Positions 53,947 through 62,558 of a stretch of 64,000 nt of DNA are shown piece by piece; position 1 is the stretch's first letter, and each line of letters opens with the position of its first letter. The DNA comes from Bradyrhizobium sp. CSA112. Lineage in GTDB: Bacteria; Pseudomonadota; Alphaproteobacteria; Rhizobiales; Xanthobacteraceae. The notes under the pieces were generated by a model. That model was not told the DNA's origin. It did not search any database and worked only from the letters and a program-made list of their open reading frames with translations. The position numbers and the translations under genes are program-made. The stretch is from assembly GCF_029051645.1 (NCBI RefSeq), contig NZ_JAACFS010000005.1:124001-188000 (forward strand). The letters are read 5' to 3'.

Positions 53947-54921
53947 ATGTCGATCAGCACCCCATTGACGACTCTTTTGGGCATTGAGCATCCGATCTTG
54001 TTGGCGCCGATGGACATTGTTTCCGGTGCGCGCCTGACTGCAGCCGTCAGCAATGCCGGGGGTTTCGGCATTCTTGGCGGAGGCTATGGAGACAAAGCCT
54101 GGCTTGAACAGGAGATCGCTAAACTTAAGCAGCTCGCGCCAGCCCACTTTGGCGTCGGCTTCATCACGTGGAGCCTGGCGAAGCAGCCAGACCTGCTGGA
54201 TCTCGCACTGAGTGCCAGACCGCGGGCGATCTTCCTTTCATTCGGCGATCCTAAGCAATTTGCATCCCGCATCAGGGACGCTGGAGCCTTGATGATCTGC
54301 CAGGTTCAAGACGAGCAATTGGCACGCCAAGCTCTAGATGCCGGTGCCGACATTCTTGTGGCGCAAGGAAGCGAGGCCGGCGGCCACGGCGCTTCCCGCA
54401 CAACATTGGATATTGTGCCCGCCATCGTCGACCTCGCGGCCGGCCGCGTGCCGGTGGTGGCTGCTGGCGGGCTTGGAGACGGACGCGGGTTGGCGGCAAT
54501 GATGATGCTTGGCGCCGCCGGTGTTTTGCTCGGCACACGCTTTTATGCCAGCCAGGAAGCCGATGGAGCGGAGGAAGCCAAGAAGCGAATTTGCGCCGCC
54601 ACCGGCGGCAGCACCACTCGCGGTCTTATCTTCGATATATCGCGCGATCACGTGTGGCCGTCGCCGTTCACAGGGCGTTGCCTGATCAATGATCATTCAC
54701 GACGCTGGGCCGGCCGTGAACTTGAACTCCTACAAGACAAGACCGCCACCGCCGAATACATGGCTGCAAGGGCCACGCGCAATTTCGACATCGCAGCGGT
54801 GATTGCGGGCTCAGGGGTCGGACTGATCCACGATATCCCGCCAGCCGCCGAGGTCGTTGATAGGATCATGACCGAGGCAGACCAAATCCTGCACGGACGC
54901 CGCAACTCATCCGCGGCGTGA
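53947..54921 (+). CDS. nitronate monooxygenase / 2-nitropropane dioxygenase family
   Basis: This 324-residue FMN-dependent TIM barrel matches NMO (PF03060): PILLAPMDIVSGARLTAAVSNAGGFGILGG at the N-terminus, QGSEAGGHGASR with the catalytic-type His, VVAAGGLGDGRGLAAMMMLGAAGVLLGTRF. It oxidises alkyl nitronates such as propionate-3-nitronate, or related CH acids. ATG 53947 has AGGAG upstream. It is divergent from the LysR gene. Confidence 0.9.
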   Translation: MSISTPLTTLLGIEHPILLAPMDIVSGARLTAAVSNAGGFGILGGGYGDKAWLEQEIAKLKQLAPAHFGVGFITWSLAKQPDLLDLALSARPRAIFLSFGDPKQFASRIRDAGALMICQVQDEQLARQALDAGADILVAQGSEAGGHGASRTTLDIVPAIVDLAAGRVPVVAAGGLGDGRGLAAMMMLGAAGVLLGTRFYASQEADGAEEAKKRICAATGGSTTRGLIFDISRDHVWPSPFTGRCLINDHSRRWAGRELELLQDKTATAEYMAARATRNFDIAAVIAGSGVGLIHDIPPAAEVVDRIMTEADQILHGRRNSSAA

Positions 54922-55054
54922 CCGGATCATCGATCTTTTTCAAGAGCCGGATAGGCCGGTCGGATGGGCCGCGAGATGCCGGCGACGGAGCTAACCCGTT
55001 GCTCGCGGGGGCTGCGCTGGTGCGGCTAGGTGCGTTGGACGGAGCCGCTTCGCC

Positions 55055-55219
55055 CTAATGCGCCGGCTCGTCGCGCCTGACGTCCAGATGCTCGGCGGCC
55101 AGCGACCGGTAATGCGCGGCCATCTCTTTGTAATGTTGCCGTGAGATCGGATCGGTCGCGCTTTCCGCGCGGCGTTCGAACATTTCCGCCTTTTCCTGCA
55201 GGATCTTAGCCCGAGACAT
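55055..55219 (-). CDS. small hypothetical protein (54 aa), helical
   Basis: ATG 55219 with GGAGGGAG upstream opens a 54-residue frame beginning MSRAKILQEKAEMFERRAES. The protein is charged and helical with heptad-like Leu/Met spacing, including QHYKEMAAHYRSLAAEHL. It has no membrane segment. The strong ribosome site and protein-like sequence support translation. Its likely operon partner upstream is the broken small gene at 55239. Function unknown. Confidence 0.65.
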   Translation of the reverse strand: MSRAKILQEKAEMFERRAESATDPISRQHYKEMAAHYRSLAAEHLDVRRDEPAH

Positions 55220-55238
55220 GGCTCTCCCTCCTGTTTTG

Positions 55239-55353
55239 TCAGGTCAAGCAGGCGAGGTAGACGATCGCGACGCCGAGCACAGTCCCGATGGACTAAAGGG
55301 CAGAATCGATCCCAGCCTTCCGACCCGGCGCTGTCGTTTTCGATGGTCGACAT
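55239..55353 (-). pseudogene. frameshifted small single-TM protein gene
   Basis: ATG 55353 has a good GGGAGG ribosome site and reads MSTIENDSAGSEGWDRFCPL. In the shifted frame the segment SIGTVLGVAIVYLACLT follows and stops at 55239. Removing one base near 55296 would join the two into a 37-residue protein with one clear membrane helix. As sequenced, the frame runs on with nonsense into the next gene. Either a real frameshift mutation or a sequencing error is possible. Confidence 0.5.
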
Positions 55354-55525
55354 AATACGGCCTCCCGATTGCCCAGGCCGCGACTACATCCCCCGACTGT
55401 CCAGGACGACTACGTAAGGAGGCAAAATCGTTTCGTCAGGGCGCTTCGGGCTCAAAATCTTGTGTGCCTGGGCAAGATCGACCTCAGGTTCGTAGAAAGC
55501 GGACATTCGGCGCCTGTTCCCGCGG

Positions 55526-55555
55526 TTGCGGCGCAAAAGCTGCCTCTGCTATACG
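55526..55555 (+). promoter_or_regulatory. candidate promoter of the gat operon
   Basis: TTGCGG (55526-55531) and TATACG (55550-55555) are 18 bases apart, 34 bases before the gatC start. AGAGG at 55576-55580 is the ribosome site. Supported only by consensus similarity. Confidence 0.35.
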
Positions 55556-55589
55556 GCAGATGCCAATTCTCCATTAGAGGCCTATATTT

Positions 55590-55877
55590 ATGTCCGTTGA
55601 TGCCTCCACCGTTCGCCGCATCGCGCATCTGGCGCGAATTGCGGTCACCGAGGCCGAGGTTCCCCATCTTCAGGGCGAGCTGAACGCCATGCTGGCTTTT
55701 GTGGAGCAGCTTTCGGAAGTGAACGTCGACGGTGTCGAACCGATGACCTCGGTAACCCCGATGGAAATGAAGAAGCGTGCCGACGTGGTCAATGACGGCG
55801 AGATCCCTGACGACATCGTCAGGAACGCGCCGGAAACGCAAAATCGCTTCTTCCTGGTGCCGAAGGTCGTTGAGTAA
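55590..55877 (+). CDS. gatC: aspartyl/glutamyl-tRNA amidotransferase subunit C
   Basis: This 95-residue GatC stabilises the GatA-GatB heterodimer in the amidotransferase that converts Asp-tRNA-Asn and Glu-tRNA-Gln. The signature is [41 protein letters not shown] helices followed by [10 protein letters not shown]. It starts an operon gatC-unknown-gatA-unknown-gatB, in which two small genes of unknown function separate the subunits. Confidence 0.95.
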   Translation: MSVDASTVRRIAHLARIAVTEAEVPHLQGELNAMLAFVEQLSEVNVDGVEPMTSVTPMEMKKRADVVNDGEIPDDIVRNAPETQNRFFLVPKVVE

Positions 55878-55906
55878 CTTACTCTGTCTCGAGATCGGAA
55901 ACTCCG

Positions 55907-56122
55907 ATGTGTCTGCTCTGCGACGATGAAAAGGCCTATCAGGCTTACATGAACTATCTCGACGCGATGGAGCGGCAGGGCAAGGCCGCCGATCCCGACA
56001 AAGCGATGGACGCCGTCCTCGATCAGCTCGAGGCCGCCGACAAGGCGCGCGCTCAGGGATCGAATAGCCCCGCCAATGACAAGACGCTTTCTCCTTTCTT
56101 CTGCAGCCCGATCAATAAATGA
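55907..56122 (+). CDS. small protein of unknown function inside the gat operon (71 aa)
   Basis: This 71-residue protein starts [19 protein letters not shown], with two Cys three residues apart (CxxC, Cys2 and Cys5) and a third near the C-terminus (FFCSPINK). The middle is helical and acidic. It overlaps the gatA start by four bases (ATGA), so it is certainly in the same translational unit. A CxxC plus a distal Cys could bind metal. I know of no assigned function. Confidence 0.7.
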   Translation: MCLLCDDEKAYQAYMNYLDAMERQGKAADPDKAMDAVLDQLEAADKARAQGSNSPANDKTLSPFFCSPINK

Positions 56123-57594
56123 CCGACCTGACATCGATGACGATCGCCGAGGCCAAAGCCGGCCTCGCGAACAAATCTTTCACCTCGCTTGAACTGACGG
56201 ATGCGCATCTCGCCGCCATGGAAGCGGCGCGTTCGCTCAACGCCTTCGTGCTGGAAACGCCGGACCAGGCGCGCGCCATGGCGCGCGCGATCGACGCCAG
56301 GATCGCCAAGGGCGAGGGCGGTCCGCTGGCCGGCATTCCGCTCGGCATCAAGGATCTGTTCGCGACCAAGGGCGTGCGCACCACCGCGTGCTCAAAGATC
56401 CTCGGCAATTTCGTACCGCCTTACGAATCCACCGTGACCTCGCAGCTCTGGCGCGACGGCGCGGTGATGCTCGGCAAGCTCAACAACGACGAATTCGCTA
56501 TGGGCTCGTCGAACGAGACCTCGTGCTTTGGGCCGGTGGTCAATCCGTGGCGGCGCGAAGGTTCCAACACCACGCTGGTGCCGGGCGGCTCATCGGGCGG
56601 CTCGGCATCCGCCGTGGCGGCGCTGCTCTGCATGGGCGCGACCGCGACCGATACCGGCGGCTCGATCCGCCAGCCCGCCGCCTTCACAGCGACCGTCGGC
56701 GTCAAGCCGACCTACGGCCGCTGCTCGCGCTGGGGCATCGTGGCGTTCGCGTCTTCGCTGGACCAGGCAGGGCCCATGGCGCGCACGGTGCGTGATTCTG
56801 CGATCCTGATGCGCTCAATGGCAGGCCATGATCCGAAGGACACGACCTCCGTCGACATCGGCGTGCCCGATTACGAAGCCGCGATCGGTAAGTCGGTGAA
56901 GGGCATGAAGATCGGCATCCCCAGGGAGTACCGCCTCGACGGCATGCCGACGGAAATCGAAAAGCTCTGGAGCGAAGGCGCGGCGTGGCTGAAAGCGGCC
57001 GGCGCCGATCTGGTCGAGGTGTCGCTGCCGCACACCAAATATGCGTTGCCGGCCTATTACATCGTGGCGCCGGCGGAAGCCTCGTCCAACCTCGCGCGCT
57101 ACGACGGCGTGCGCTACGGCCTGCGCGTGCCCGGCCGTTCGATCGGCGAATTGTACGAGAACACCCGCGCTGAAGGCTTTGGCGATGAAGTCCGCCGCCG
57201 CGTGATGATCGGCACCTATGTGCTCTCCGCCGGCTATTACGACGCCTATTACCTGCGTGCGCAAAAAGTCCGCACGCTGATCAAGAAGGATTTTGAGGAC
57301 TGCTTTGCCAAGGGCATCAGCGCGATCCTGACACCGGCGACGCCGTCGGCGGCCTTCGGCGTCGGCGAAAAGGGCGGCGCCGATCCGGTCGAGATGTATC
57401 TCAACGACATCTTCACGGTGACGGTGAACATGGCGGGACTGCCGGGCATTGCCGTGCCAGCCGGCAAGGATGCGCAAGGCTTGCCGCTCGGCCTGCAACT
57501 GATCGGCCGTCCGTTCGACGAAGAGACGTTGTTCTCGCTCGGCGAAGTCGTGGAACAGGCGGCCGGTCGCTTCACGCCACAGAGGTGGTGGTGA
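56119..57594 (+). CDS. gatA: aspartyl/glutamyl-tRNA amidotransferase subunit A
   Basis: This 491-residue glutaminase subunit has the amidase-signature triad: Lys in GIKDLF, cis-Ser in [12 protein letters not shown], and Ser in [17 protein letters not shown]. The family stretch [13 protein letters not shown] follows; this region reads SRWG. It releases ammonia that channels to GatB. It starts with ATGA overlapping the upstream small gene and is separated by one base from the next small gene. Confidence 0.96.
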   Translation: MTDLTSMTIAEAKAGLANKSFTSLELTDAHLAAMEAARSLNAFVLETPDQARAMARAIDARIAKGEGGPLAGIPLGIKDLFATKGVRTTACSKILGNFVPPYESTVTSQLWRDGAVMLGKLNNDEFAMGSSNETSCFGPVVNPWRREGSNTTLVPGGSSGGSASAVAALLCMGATATDTGGSIRQPAAFTATVGVKPTYGRCSRWGIVAFASSLDQAGPMARTVRDSAILMRSMAGHDPKDTTSVDIGVPDYEAAIGKSVKGMKIGIPREYRLDGMPTEIEKLWSEGAAWLKAAGADLVEVSLPHTKYALPAYYIVAPAEASSNLARYDGVRYGLRVPGRSIGELYENTRAEGFGDEVRRRVMIGTYVLSAGYYDAYYLRAQKVRTLIKKDFEDCFAKGISAILTPATPSAAFGVGEKGGADPVEMYLNDIFTVTVNMAGLPGIAVPAGKDAQGLPLGLQLIGRPFDEETLFSLGEVVEQAAGRFTPQRWW

Positions 57595-57595
57595 C

Positions 57596-57889
57596 ATGGC
57601 GGACTTCCGCGCCAGCTTGACGGACGCAGCGCCCCCAGCGGGCCTGGAACCGCCGCTGGCTGCATTGTGGTGGGCCGCCAAGGGCGACTGGGATCGTGCG
57701 CACAAGATCGTGCAGGACGAAGGCGACGCTGATGCAGCCTGGGTGCACGCCTATCTGCACCGCGTCGAAGGCGATCTCGGCAATGCCGGCTACTGGTATC
57801 GCCAGGCCGGACAGCCGGTGGCAAAGGATTCTCTGGAAGCCGAATGGGAGCGGATCGTGTCCGCGCTGCTCGGGAGTGGAAAAGCATGA
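57596..57889 (+). CDS. protein of unknown function inside the gat operon (97 aa)
   Basis: This 97-residue protein has an Ala/Pro-rich start, then [20 protein letters not shown] and [25 protein letters not shown], which resemble a single TPR-like helical pair, ending in an acidic helix. It lies one base after gatA and its stop overlaps the gatB start by four bases (ATGA). It has no signal peptide or cysteines. Its fixed place between gatA and gatB suggests a helper for the amidotransferase, but no function is known to me. Confidence 0.75.
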   Translation: MADFRASLTDAAPPAGLEPPLAALWWAAKGDWDRAHKIVQDEGDADAAWVHAYLHRVEGDLGNAGYWYRQAGQPVAKDSLEAEWERIVSALLGSGKA

Positions 57890-59370
57890 ACGTGTCAGTC
57901 AAACCCGGAAAACTGATCAAGGGCCAGACCGGCGACTGGGAAGTCGTGATCGGGATGGAGATCCACGCCCAGGTCACCTCGAAGTCAAAGCTGTTCTCGG
58001 GCGCCTCGACCGAATTCGGCGGCGAGCCGAACAGCCATGTGTCGCTGGTCGATGCGGCGATGCCGGGCATGCTGCCCGTCATCAACGAGGAATGCGTCAG
58101 GCAGGCTGTCAGGACTGGACTCGGCCTCAATGCGCAGATCAACCTGCGCTCGGTGTTCGACCGCAAGAACTATTTCTATCCGGACTCGCCGCAGGGCTAC
58201 CAGATCAGCCAGTACAAGTCGCCGATCGTCGGCGAGGGCGAGGTCGTGGTCGAACTCGACGGCGGCAAGACCGCGACGATCGGGATCGAGCGGCTGCATC
58301 TGGAGCAGGACGCCGGCAAGTTGCTGCACGATCAGTCGCCGACCATGTCTTATGTCGACCTCAACCGCTGCGGCGTGGCGCTGATGGAGATTGTTTCAAA
58401 ACCGGACATCCGCGATTCCGAGCAGGCGAAAGCCTACGTAACAAAACTGCGCTCGATCCTGCGCTATCTCGGCACCTGCGACGGCGACATGGAGAAAGGA
58501 TCCTTGCGCGCCGACGTCAACGTGTCCGTGCGCAAGCCGGGCGGGCCGCTCGGTACCCGCTGCGAAATCAAGAACATGAACTCGATCAACTTCATTGGCC
58601 AGGCGATCGAGTACGAGGCGCGGCGCCAGATCGAGATCATCGAGGATGGCGGCACGATCGACCAGGAAACGCGGCTGTTCGACCCGAACAAGGGTGAGAC
58701 GCGGTCGATGCGCTCCAAGGAAGAGGCGCATGACTATCGTTATTTCCCGGATCCGGATCTGCTGCCGCTCGAGTTCACACAAAGCTACGTCGATGAGCTG
58801 AAATCGAAGCTGCCGGAATTGCCGGACCAGAAGAAGGCGCGCTTCATCGAGGGCCTCGGCTTGTCGCCTTACGATGCCAGCGTGCTGGTGGCCGAGCGCG
58901 AGAGCGCGGTCTTCTACGAAACGGTGCTCGCCGGTCTTGCCGACAAGGCGCGCGACGGCAAGCTCGCGGCCAATTGGGTGATCAACGAGCTGTTCGGCCG
59001 TCTCAACAAGGAAGGCCATGGAATCTCGGACTCGCCGGTGTCGGCGGCGCAGCTGGCTGCGATCGTCGATCTGATCGGCGAGGGCACGATCTCCGGCAAG
59101 ATCGCCAAAGACCTGTTCGAGATCGTCTGGACGGAAGGCGGCGACCCGCGCGAGCTGGTCGAGGCGCGCGGCATGAAGCAGGTCACCGATCTCGGCGCGA
59201 TCGAAAAGGTCGTCGACGACATCATCGCCGCCAACCCGGACAAGGTCGCGCAGGCGAAAGCCAAGCCGCAACTCGCCGGCTGGTTCGTCGGCCAGGTGAT
59301 GAAGCAGTCCGGCGGCAAGGCCAACCCGCAGGCGGTCAACGACCTCTTGAAGGCGAAGCTCGGCATCTGA
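57886..59370 (+). CDS. gatB: aspartyl/glutamyl-tRNA amidotransferase subunit B
   Basis: This 494-residue GatB binds mischarged tRNA and transfers the amide. The catalytic cradle starts [40 protein letters not shown] and [12 protein letters not shown] follow, and the C-terminal YqeY-like tail domain covers about 345-494. GGGAG precedes ATG 57886. It ends the gat operon and is followed immediately by a perfect hairpin. Confidence 0.96.
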   Translation: MNVSVKPGKLIKGQTGDWEVVIGMEIHAQVTSKSKLFSGASTEFGGEPNSHVSLVDAAMPGMLPVINEECVRQAVRTGLGLNAQINLRSVFDRKNYFYPDSPQGYQISQYKSPIVGEGEVVVELDGGKTATIGIERLHLEQDAGKLLHDQSPTMSYVDLNRCGVALMEIVSKPDIRDSEQAKAYVTKLRSILRYLGTCDGDMEKGSLRADVNVSVRKPGGPLGTRCEIKNMNSINFIGQAIEYEARRQIEIIEDGGTIDQETRLFDPNKGETRSMRSKEEAHDYRYFPDPDLLPLEFTQSYVDELKSKLPELPDQKKARFIEGLGLSPYDASVLVAERESAVFYETVLAGLADKARDGKLAANWVINELFGRLNKEGHGISDSPVSAAQLAAIVDLIGEGTISGKIAKDLFEIVWTEGGDPRELVEARGMKQVTDLGAIEKVVDDIIAANPDKVAQAKAKPQLAGWFVGQVMKQSGGKANPQAVNDLLKAKLGI

Positions 59371-59391
59371 AGCGTCCCGTAATGGGACGCT
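59371..59391 (+). terminator. hairpin directly after gatB
   Basis: AGCGTCCC-GTAAT-GGGACGCT is a perfect 8-bp stem that begins one base after the gatB stop. No T-run follows, so termination strength is doubtful. Confidence 0.5.
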
Positions 59392-59937
59392 CGCAACGTC
59401 GGCGGCGTCGCGATCGAAGCGCGCGTGCACATCGATCGTTCATCCGCGATCCAAAAATTCACCATGGCGACTGCAAGCGCGCGTCCGAATCGGTGATCGC
59501 GATTCGTCCGGAAAATTCGTTTTTGGCGAGCGTCGGCGAGGCTCCAACGCTGTGACCATGAAAATTTTTTTATTGCCAAACTTCGCGACTCAGAGTCCGT
59601 GCGCACGGCTTTTTCACGGCATCATTGAGTCGCCACGACACTGATCGTTCATCGATGATCGTGATCGTGAATTCAAAAAAGTGCTGTAGTAAAGGCGATT
59701 CCTGCAATATTGACGAACGCTGGCGGTCGTTGTCGCGGCACTTTTTGCATCAAGCCGCGAGCATGTTGTGGTGTCGCCGACGTCGATGCTTCGCGCGCTC
59801 TCACATTGCTGCGTCAACACTTCCTTAAGCGGGACGCTGTTTTTTTGAATGCGTTGGTGTATTCGGGATGTAGTGCATCTCGATTCCCGAGTGCACGCAG
59901 CAGACTAGAGCCATCTCACTTACATTAGGAGGGCAAC
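59392..59937. other. gene-poor region between gatB and the lysine-rich gene
   Basis: About 545 bases without a supported protein gene. It contains A/T-rich patches (AAAATTTTTTTATT near 59565), the direct repeat GATCGTTCATC at 59434-59444 and 59643-59653, several further GATCG words between 59640 and 59670, and a weak CCGT-GCGC-ACGG hairpin followed by T5 at 59597-59614. It could hold a long leader, promoter or small RNA for the next gene; I cannot tell which. Confidence 0.4.
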
Positions 59938-60030
59938 ATGGCCAAGAAAGCTAAGAAGGCAAAGAAGGCGAAGAGCGCAGTGAAGAAGACTGCGAAGAAG
60001 ACCCGCAAGGTCGCCAAGAAGAAGAAGTAA
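59938..60030 (+). CDS. 30-residue lysine-rich basic protein
   Basis: ATG 59938 is preceded by an excellent AGGAGGG at 7 bases and gives a 30-residue protein. Sixteen residues are Lys and one is Arg, and most of the rest are Ala, Val or Thr. It starts MAKKAKKAKKAKS and ends VAKKKK. The composition matches the histone H1-like C-tails (AlgP, Hc1 or HU tails) that bind DNA. Its small size and A/G-rich codons also allow a translational artefact, but the ribosome site argues against that. A hairpin follows. Confidence 0.65.
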   Translation: MAKKAKKAKKAKSAVKKTAKKTRKVAKKKK

Positions 60031-60048
60031 CTTCGCTTCTCTGAGAAT

Positions 60049-60070
60049 TGCCGGCGACTTGATGCCGGCA
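60049..60070 (+). terminator. stem-loop after the lysine-rich gene
   Basis: TGCCGGC-GACTTGAT-GCCGGCA forms a 7-bp stem 19 bases after the stop. It is followed by CGTCATTA and not a T-run, so it is a transcript-stabilising hairpin or a weak terminator. Confidence 0.45.
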
Positions 60071-61014
60071 CGTCATTAGAGCCTTCAGATACGGTTTGCT
60101 TCTCGAAGCGGATTTAAGGTCTGACTGCTCTGGTCGACGATAGAGGGTGTCGGCGAGACATCAGGTCAAACGGCTGGATCGTATTTCGAAGGGGCTCGCT
60201 CTTTCAAAAACCGGTCCGGCAGAAGAAATAAGTTTTCTTCGTTCGGTGCGGGTATCTCTGGAGATCCGCAATTTCACCAGGGCCCAAGCCCGGTGTGAAA
60301 TCTGGTCCTGACGTGTTCGCCGACGCCCTCGTTCCCTCGGGGCGTACTCGTCCCCGGAACGCCCACTTTCGCTGGAGCGCTCCGATAGCCCGCGCATCAC
60401 GCGTCCGGCGCCAAAGGTTTCTTCCGTTCATTTTGATCATTCGCAGGCGTGGATTGTTTCGGTTCCACTTGTTCCGCCAAGCGCGTCATCCCTCGTCAAT
60501 TCGGTATCGGCCCGCGCCGTGATCTCCCGAGTGGGCCGCAGAAACTGCGGGACACCGGATCAACCGCTGGAACACATCAGCGTGCGGCGGCCTGTCGCGC
60601 CGGTGCGGTAGCGAATGAAGACACCGACGTTGCCGCAATGGTTATCGTTCTGCGAAACCGCAGGGTAAACCGAACTTCACGATTGACCACTTCTCCCTGT
60701 GCCGCAGGCACTTCTGCGATTTCGCGTTCGGCAGCGCAATGCGCGCGTTTACACCCCGTTCATCGCGAACCTTAAACTGCCCTTCAAATTTGATCGGCCA
60801 TGATCATCCCAACAACAGACCGGAAAACGGTACGCGCATGATCCGCCAAAGTGTGGGCGGTTTGGCGATCAGATCATGCGCTCTTCCAATAAAAGGGCGC
60901 GCGATCGGACGCAAAACCGGTTTCCACTTTTGCTGGTCGCGCGCTGGGATGTTTCAACAGTGGACGGGGGCCGCGCTCGGGGGAGGGCGGCAACGATAAA
61001 AAGGGGAGCTACGG
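60071..61014. other. gene-poor region with no supported gene
   Basis: About 940 bases. Short frames exist on both strands but have no convincing ribosome site or protein-like sequence. It contains the dispersed motif at 60908-60936. I see nothing definite: a decayed gene, an untranslated leader of the 61015 gene, or an RNA gene cannot be excluded. Confidence 0.4.
60908..60936. repeat. short dispersed motif (CAAAACCGG-TCCACTTTTGC), copy 2
   Basis: It contains GCAAAACCGG and TCCACTTTTGC, nearly identical to the segment at 29726-29754. The nearby CATGATCCG (60837-60845) belongs to the same dispersed family in rhizobia. Confidence 0.55.
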
Positions 61015-61281
61015 ATGTTTCAGGGGCAGATTGATCTCGATACGGCAATTCCGGTAGAGGCGACGGCGATCCCGGATGTGCTGTTCGAGCGCGGCCTTTA
61101 CTGGGCGAGCGGTCGTTCCGGCGTGGTGAACCTCGTCGCGGCCCACAAATGGTTCAATCTCGCCGCGCTGAAGGGGCGCGCGGATGCGATCTCCATGCGC
61201 CGCGAGGTCGCGGCGATGATGTCGGATGCCGAAATCGCTGCCGCGCAGCGCGAGGCGCGTGCGTGGATGTCGGCGCATTAA
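61015..61281 (+). CDS. small Sel1-repeat-like hypothetical protein (88 aa)
   Basis: This 88-residue protein has the stretch LFERGLYWASGRSGVVNLVAAHKWFNLAALKG, resembling one Sel1-type TPR unit. It is followed by a charged helix (MSDAEIAAAQREARAWM). AGGGGAG precedes ATG 61015. It is cytoplasmic with no signal peptide. Proteins like it are common and uncharacterised in Bradyrhizobium; a scaffold role is only a guess. It is convergent with the SEC-C gene. Confidence 0.75.
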   Translation: MFQGQIDLDTAIPVEATAIPDVLFERGLYWASGRSGVVNLVAAHKWFNLAALKGRADAISMRREVAAMMSDAEIAAAQREARAWMSAH

Positions 61282-61299
61282 GGCTAGGCGCGGCCGGCG

Positions 61300-62259
61300 T
61301 CACACCGGCGGCTCGCCCTTCGCAAGGCAGCATTTCTTGAACTTCTTACCGCTCCCGCAGGGACATGGATCGTTACGTCCGACGTTGCGCCAGGGATTCC
61401 TCACCGGCTCGCTCGGGTACGCGAATTCGGCCCACGGGGCTTCCTCGTCGCCATCTTCGAAGACGTCTTCGGTGCCGCGCGTCCAATCCAGCGATACTAG
61501 CACGTCCTCGATGTAACCGAGGTGGTATTGCGTGAATCGATCGATGTCGTCGGGCGCGTATTCGGCTACGGCAAGGTCGTCATCGAACTGGGAGCGATCA
61601 ATCCATTCCTCGGGTATGCGCTCATCGCGAAAGGCATTGCCGACGAGCGGCACCAGGTCGCGCAGGCCGAGCAGGGCGATTGCCTGCAGCCAGCCCGCCC
61701 AGGCCAGATCGCCGTCTTCGGCCGGCCGCTCTTCATAGAACCGAACAAGGAATTCCCGAAACCGATCGCGCTGGATGCGCCGCTGCCACGCCAGGAAGGT
61801 CGCCGCGCCGAACAACGCTTCACGGATGGATCCGTCGATTGAGCGATCGATGATCAGAGCGAGCAGGGCGTCGGCATCATCATCGAACACGCCCGTGACA
61901 ATATTGGCCAGGCTTTCAACGACGGTGTCGCCGATGAGATCGTCGACCTCATCGAAGGGCCGGCGCAGCAGGCGCAGAAGGGGCTGGCACGTTTCCCGGT
62001 CCCGTGCACCGCCCAGGATATGAAGCCCGCGGAATAGCAGCAGGCTTTCATCGTCCGACAAAACTTCGCCATCCGCCGCCCGCAGCAGAACGGCGCGCAA
62101 ACTCGGCGCGGCTTCCTCGATTCTCACCGTGCAAATTCCGACAGCGAAATCCGGCAGCTTCGGCTCCGTCGCGACGGCATGAAGGTGGTCTTCGATCGGA
62201 CCGAGATCGGGCGTGTTCTCGCCGTCGCCAAGGATCGCTTCGAGTTCTTCCTTTTTCAT
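61300..62259 (-). CDS. DUF1186 protein with C-terminal SEC-C zinc motif
   Basis: This 319-residue, mainly helical, acidic protein (DUF1186 family) ends in a SEC-C motif: [17 protein letters not shown] (about 297-313), whose Cys residues bind zinc, as in SecA. In SecA this motif contacts SecB and ribosomes; in stand-alone proteins it is taken as a chaperone- or ribosome-interaction tag. No catalytic motif is seen. ATG 62259 is used, with GGAGC upstream. Confidence 0.88.
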   Translation of the reverse strand: MKKEELEAILGDGENTPDLGPIEDHLHAVATEPKLPDFAVGICTVRIEEAAPSLRAVLLRAADGEVLSDDESLLLFRGLHILGGARDRETCQPLLRLLRRPFDEVDDLIGDTVVESLANIVTGVFDDDADALLALIIDRSIDGSIREALFGAATFLAWQRRIQRDRFREFLVRFYEERPAEDGDLAWAGWLQAIALLGLRDLVPLVGNAFRDERIPEEWIDRSQFDDDLAVAEYAPDDIDRFTQYHLGYIEDVLVSLDWTRGTEDVFEDGDEEAPWAEFAYPSEPVRNPWRNVGRNDPCPCGSGKKFKKCCLAKGEPPV

Positions 62260-62558
62260 GATGTGCTCCGCTGCGTGTTGCAAATCCGATGCTGATCGGA
62301 ACTCTCCGCAAGAGACGGTTCAGCATCGCCGCAAATGGCGCAATGGTTATGGCAGAGGAGGAAGGGGACGACCCGAAGTTCCTCCGTCTGACTATCTTGC
62401 GTTCGAGACGAGTCCTGCTTTTCGTCCGGGCCGCCCCGCTTGACGGCACACTAAGGACGACGCCTTCCGGCCGGCGCCGTGGCGGCTGGAGCGGAAATCG
62501 CGGAGAAATCCGGACCGGCCGGCTAGCGCAATCTTGTTTATGGCCTATTCTTGGATCG

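Noticed and set aside
55411..55423. Strong orphan TAAGGAGGC upstream of gatC
   Set aside because: No start codon at suitable distance; only ATC and non-start codons follow before a stop.
60204..60440. Small open frames on both strands in the gene-poor region
   Set aside because: No ribosome sites, Arg-rich random-looking translations, and overlapping frames of similar length in opposite directions.
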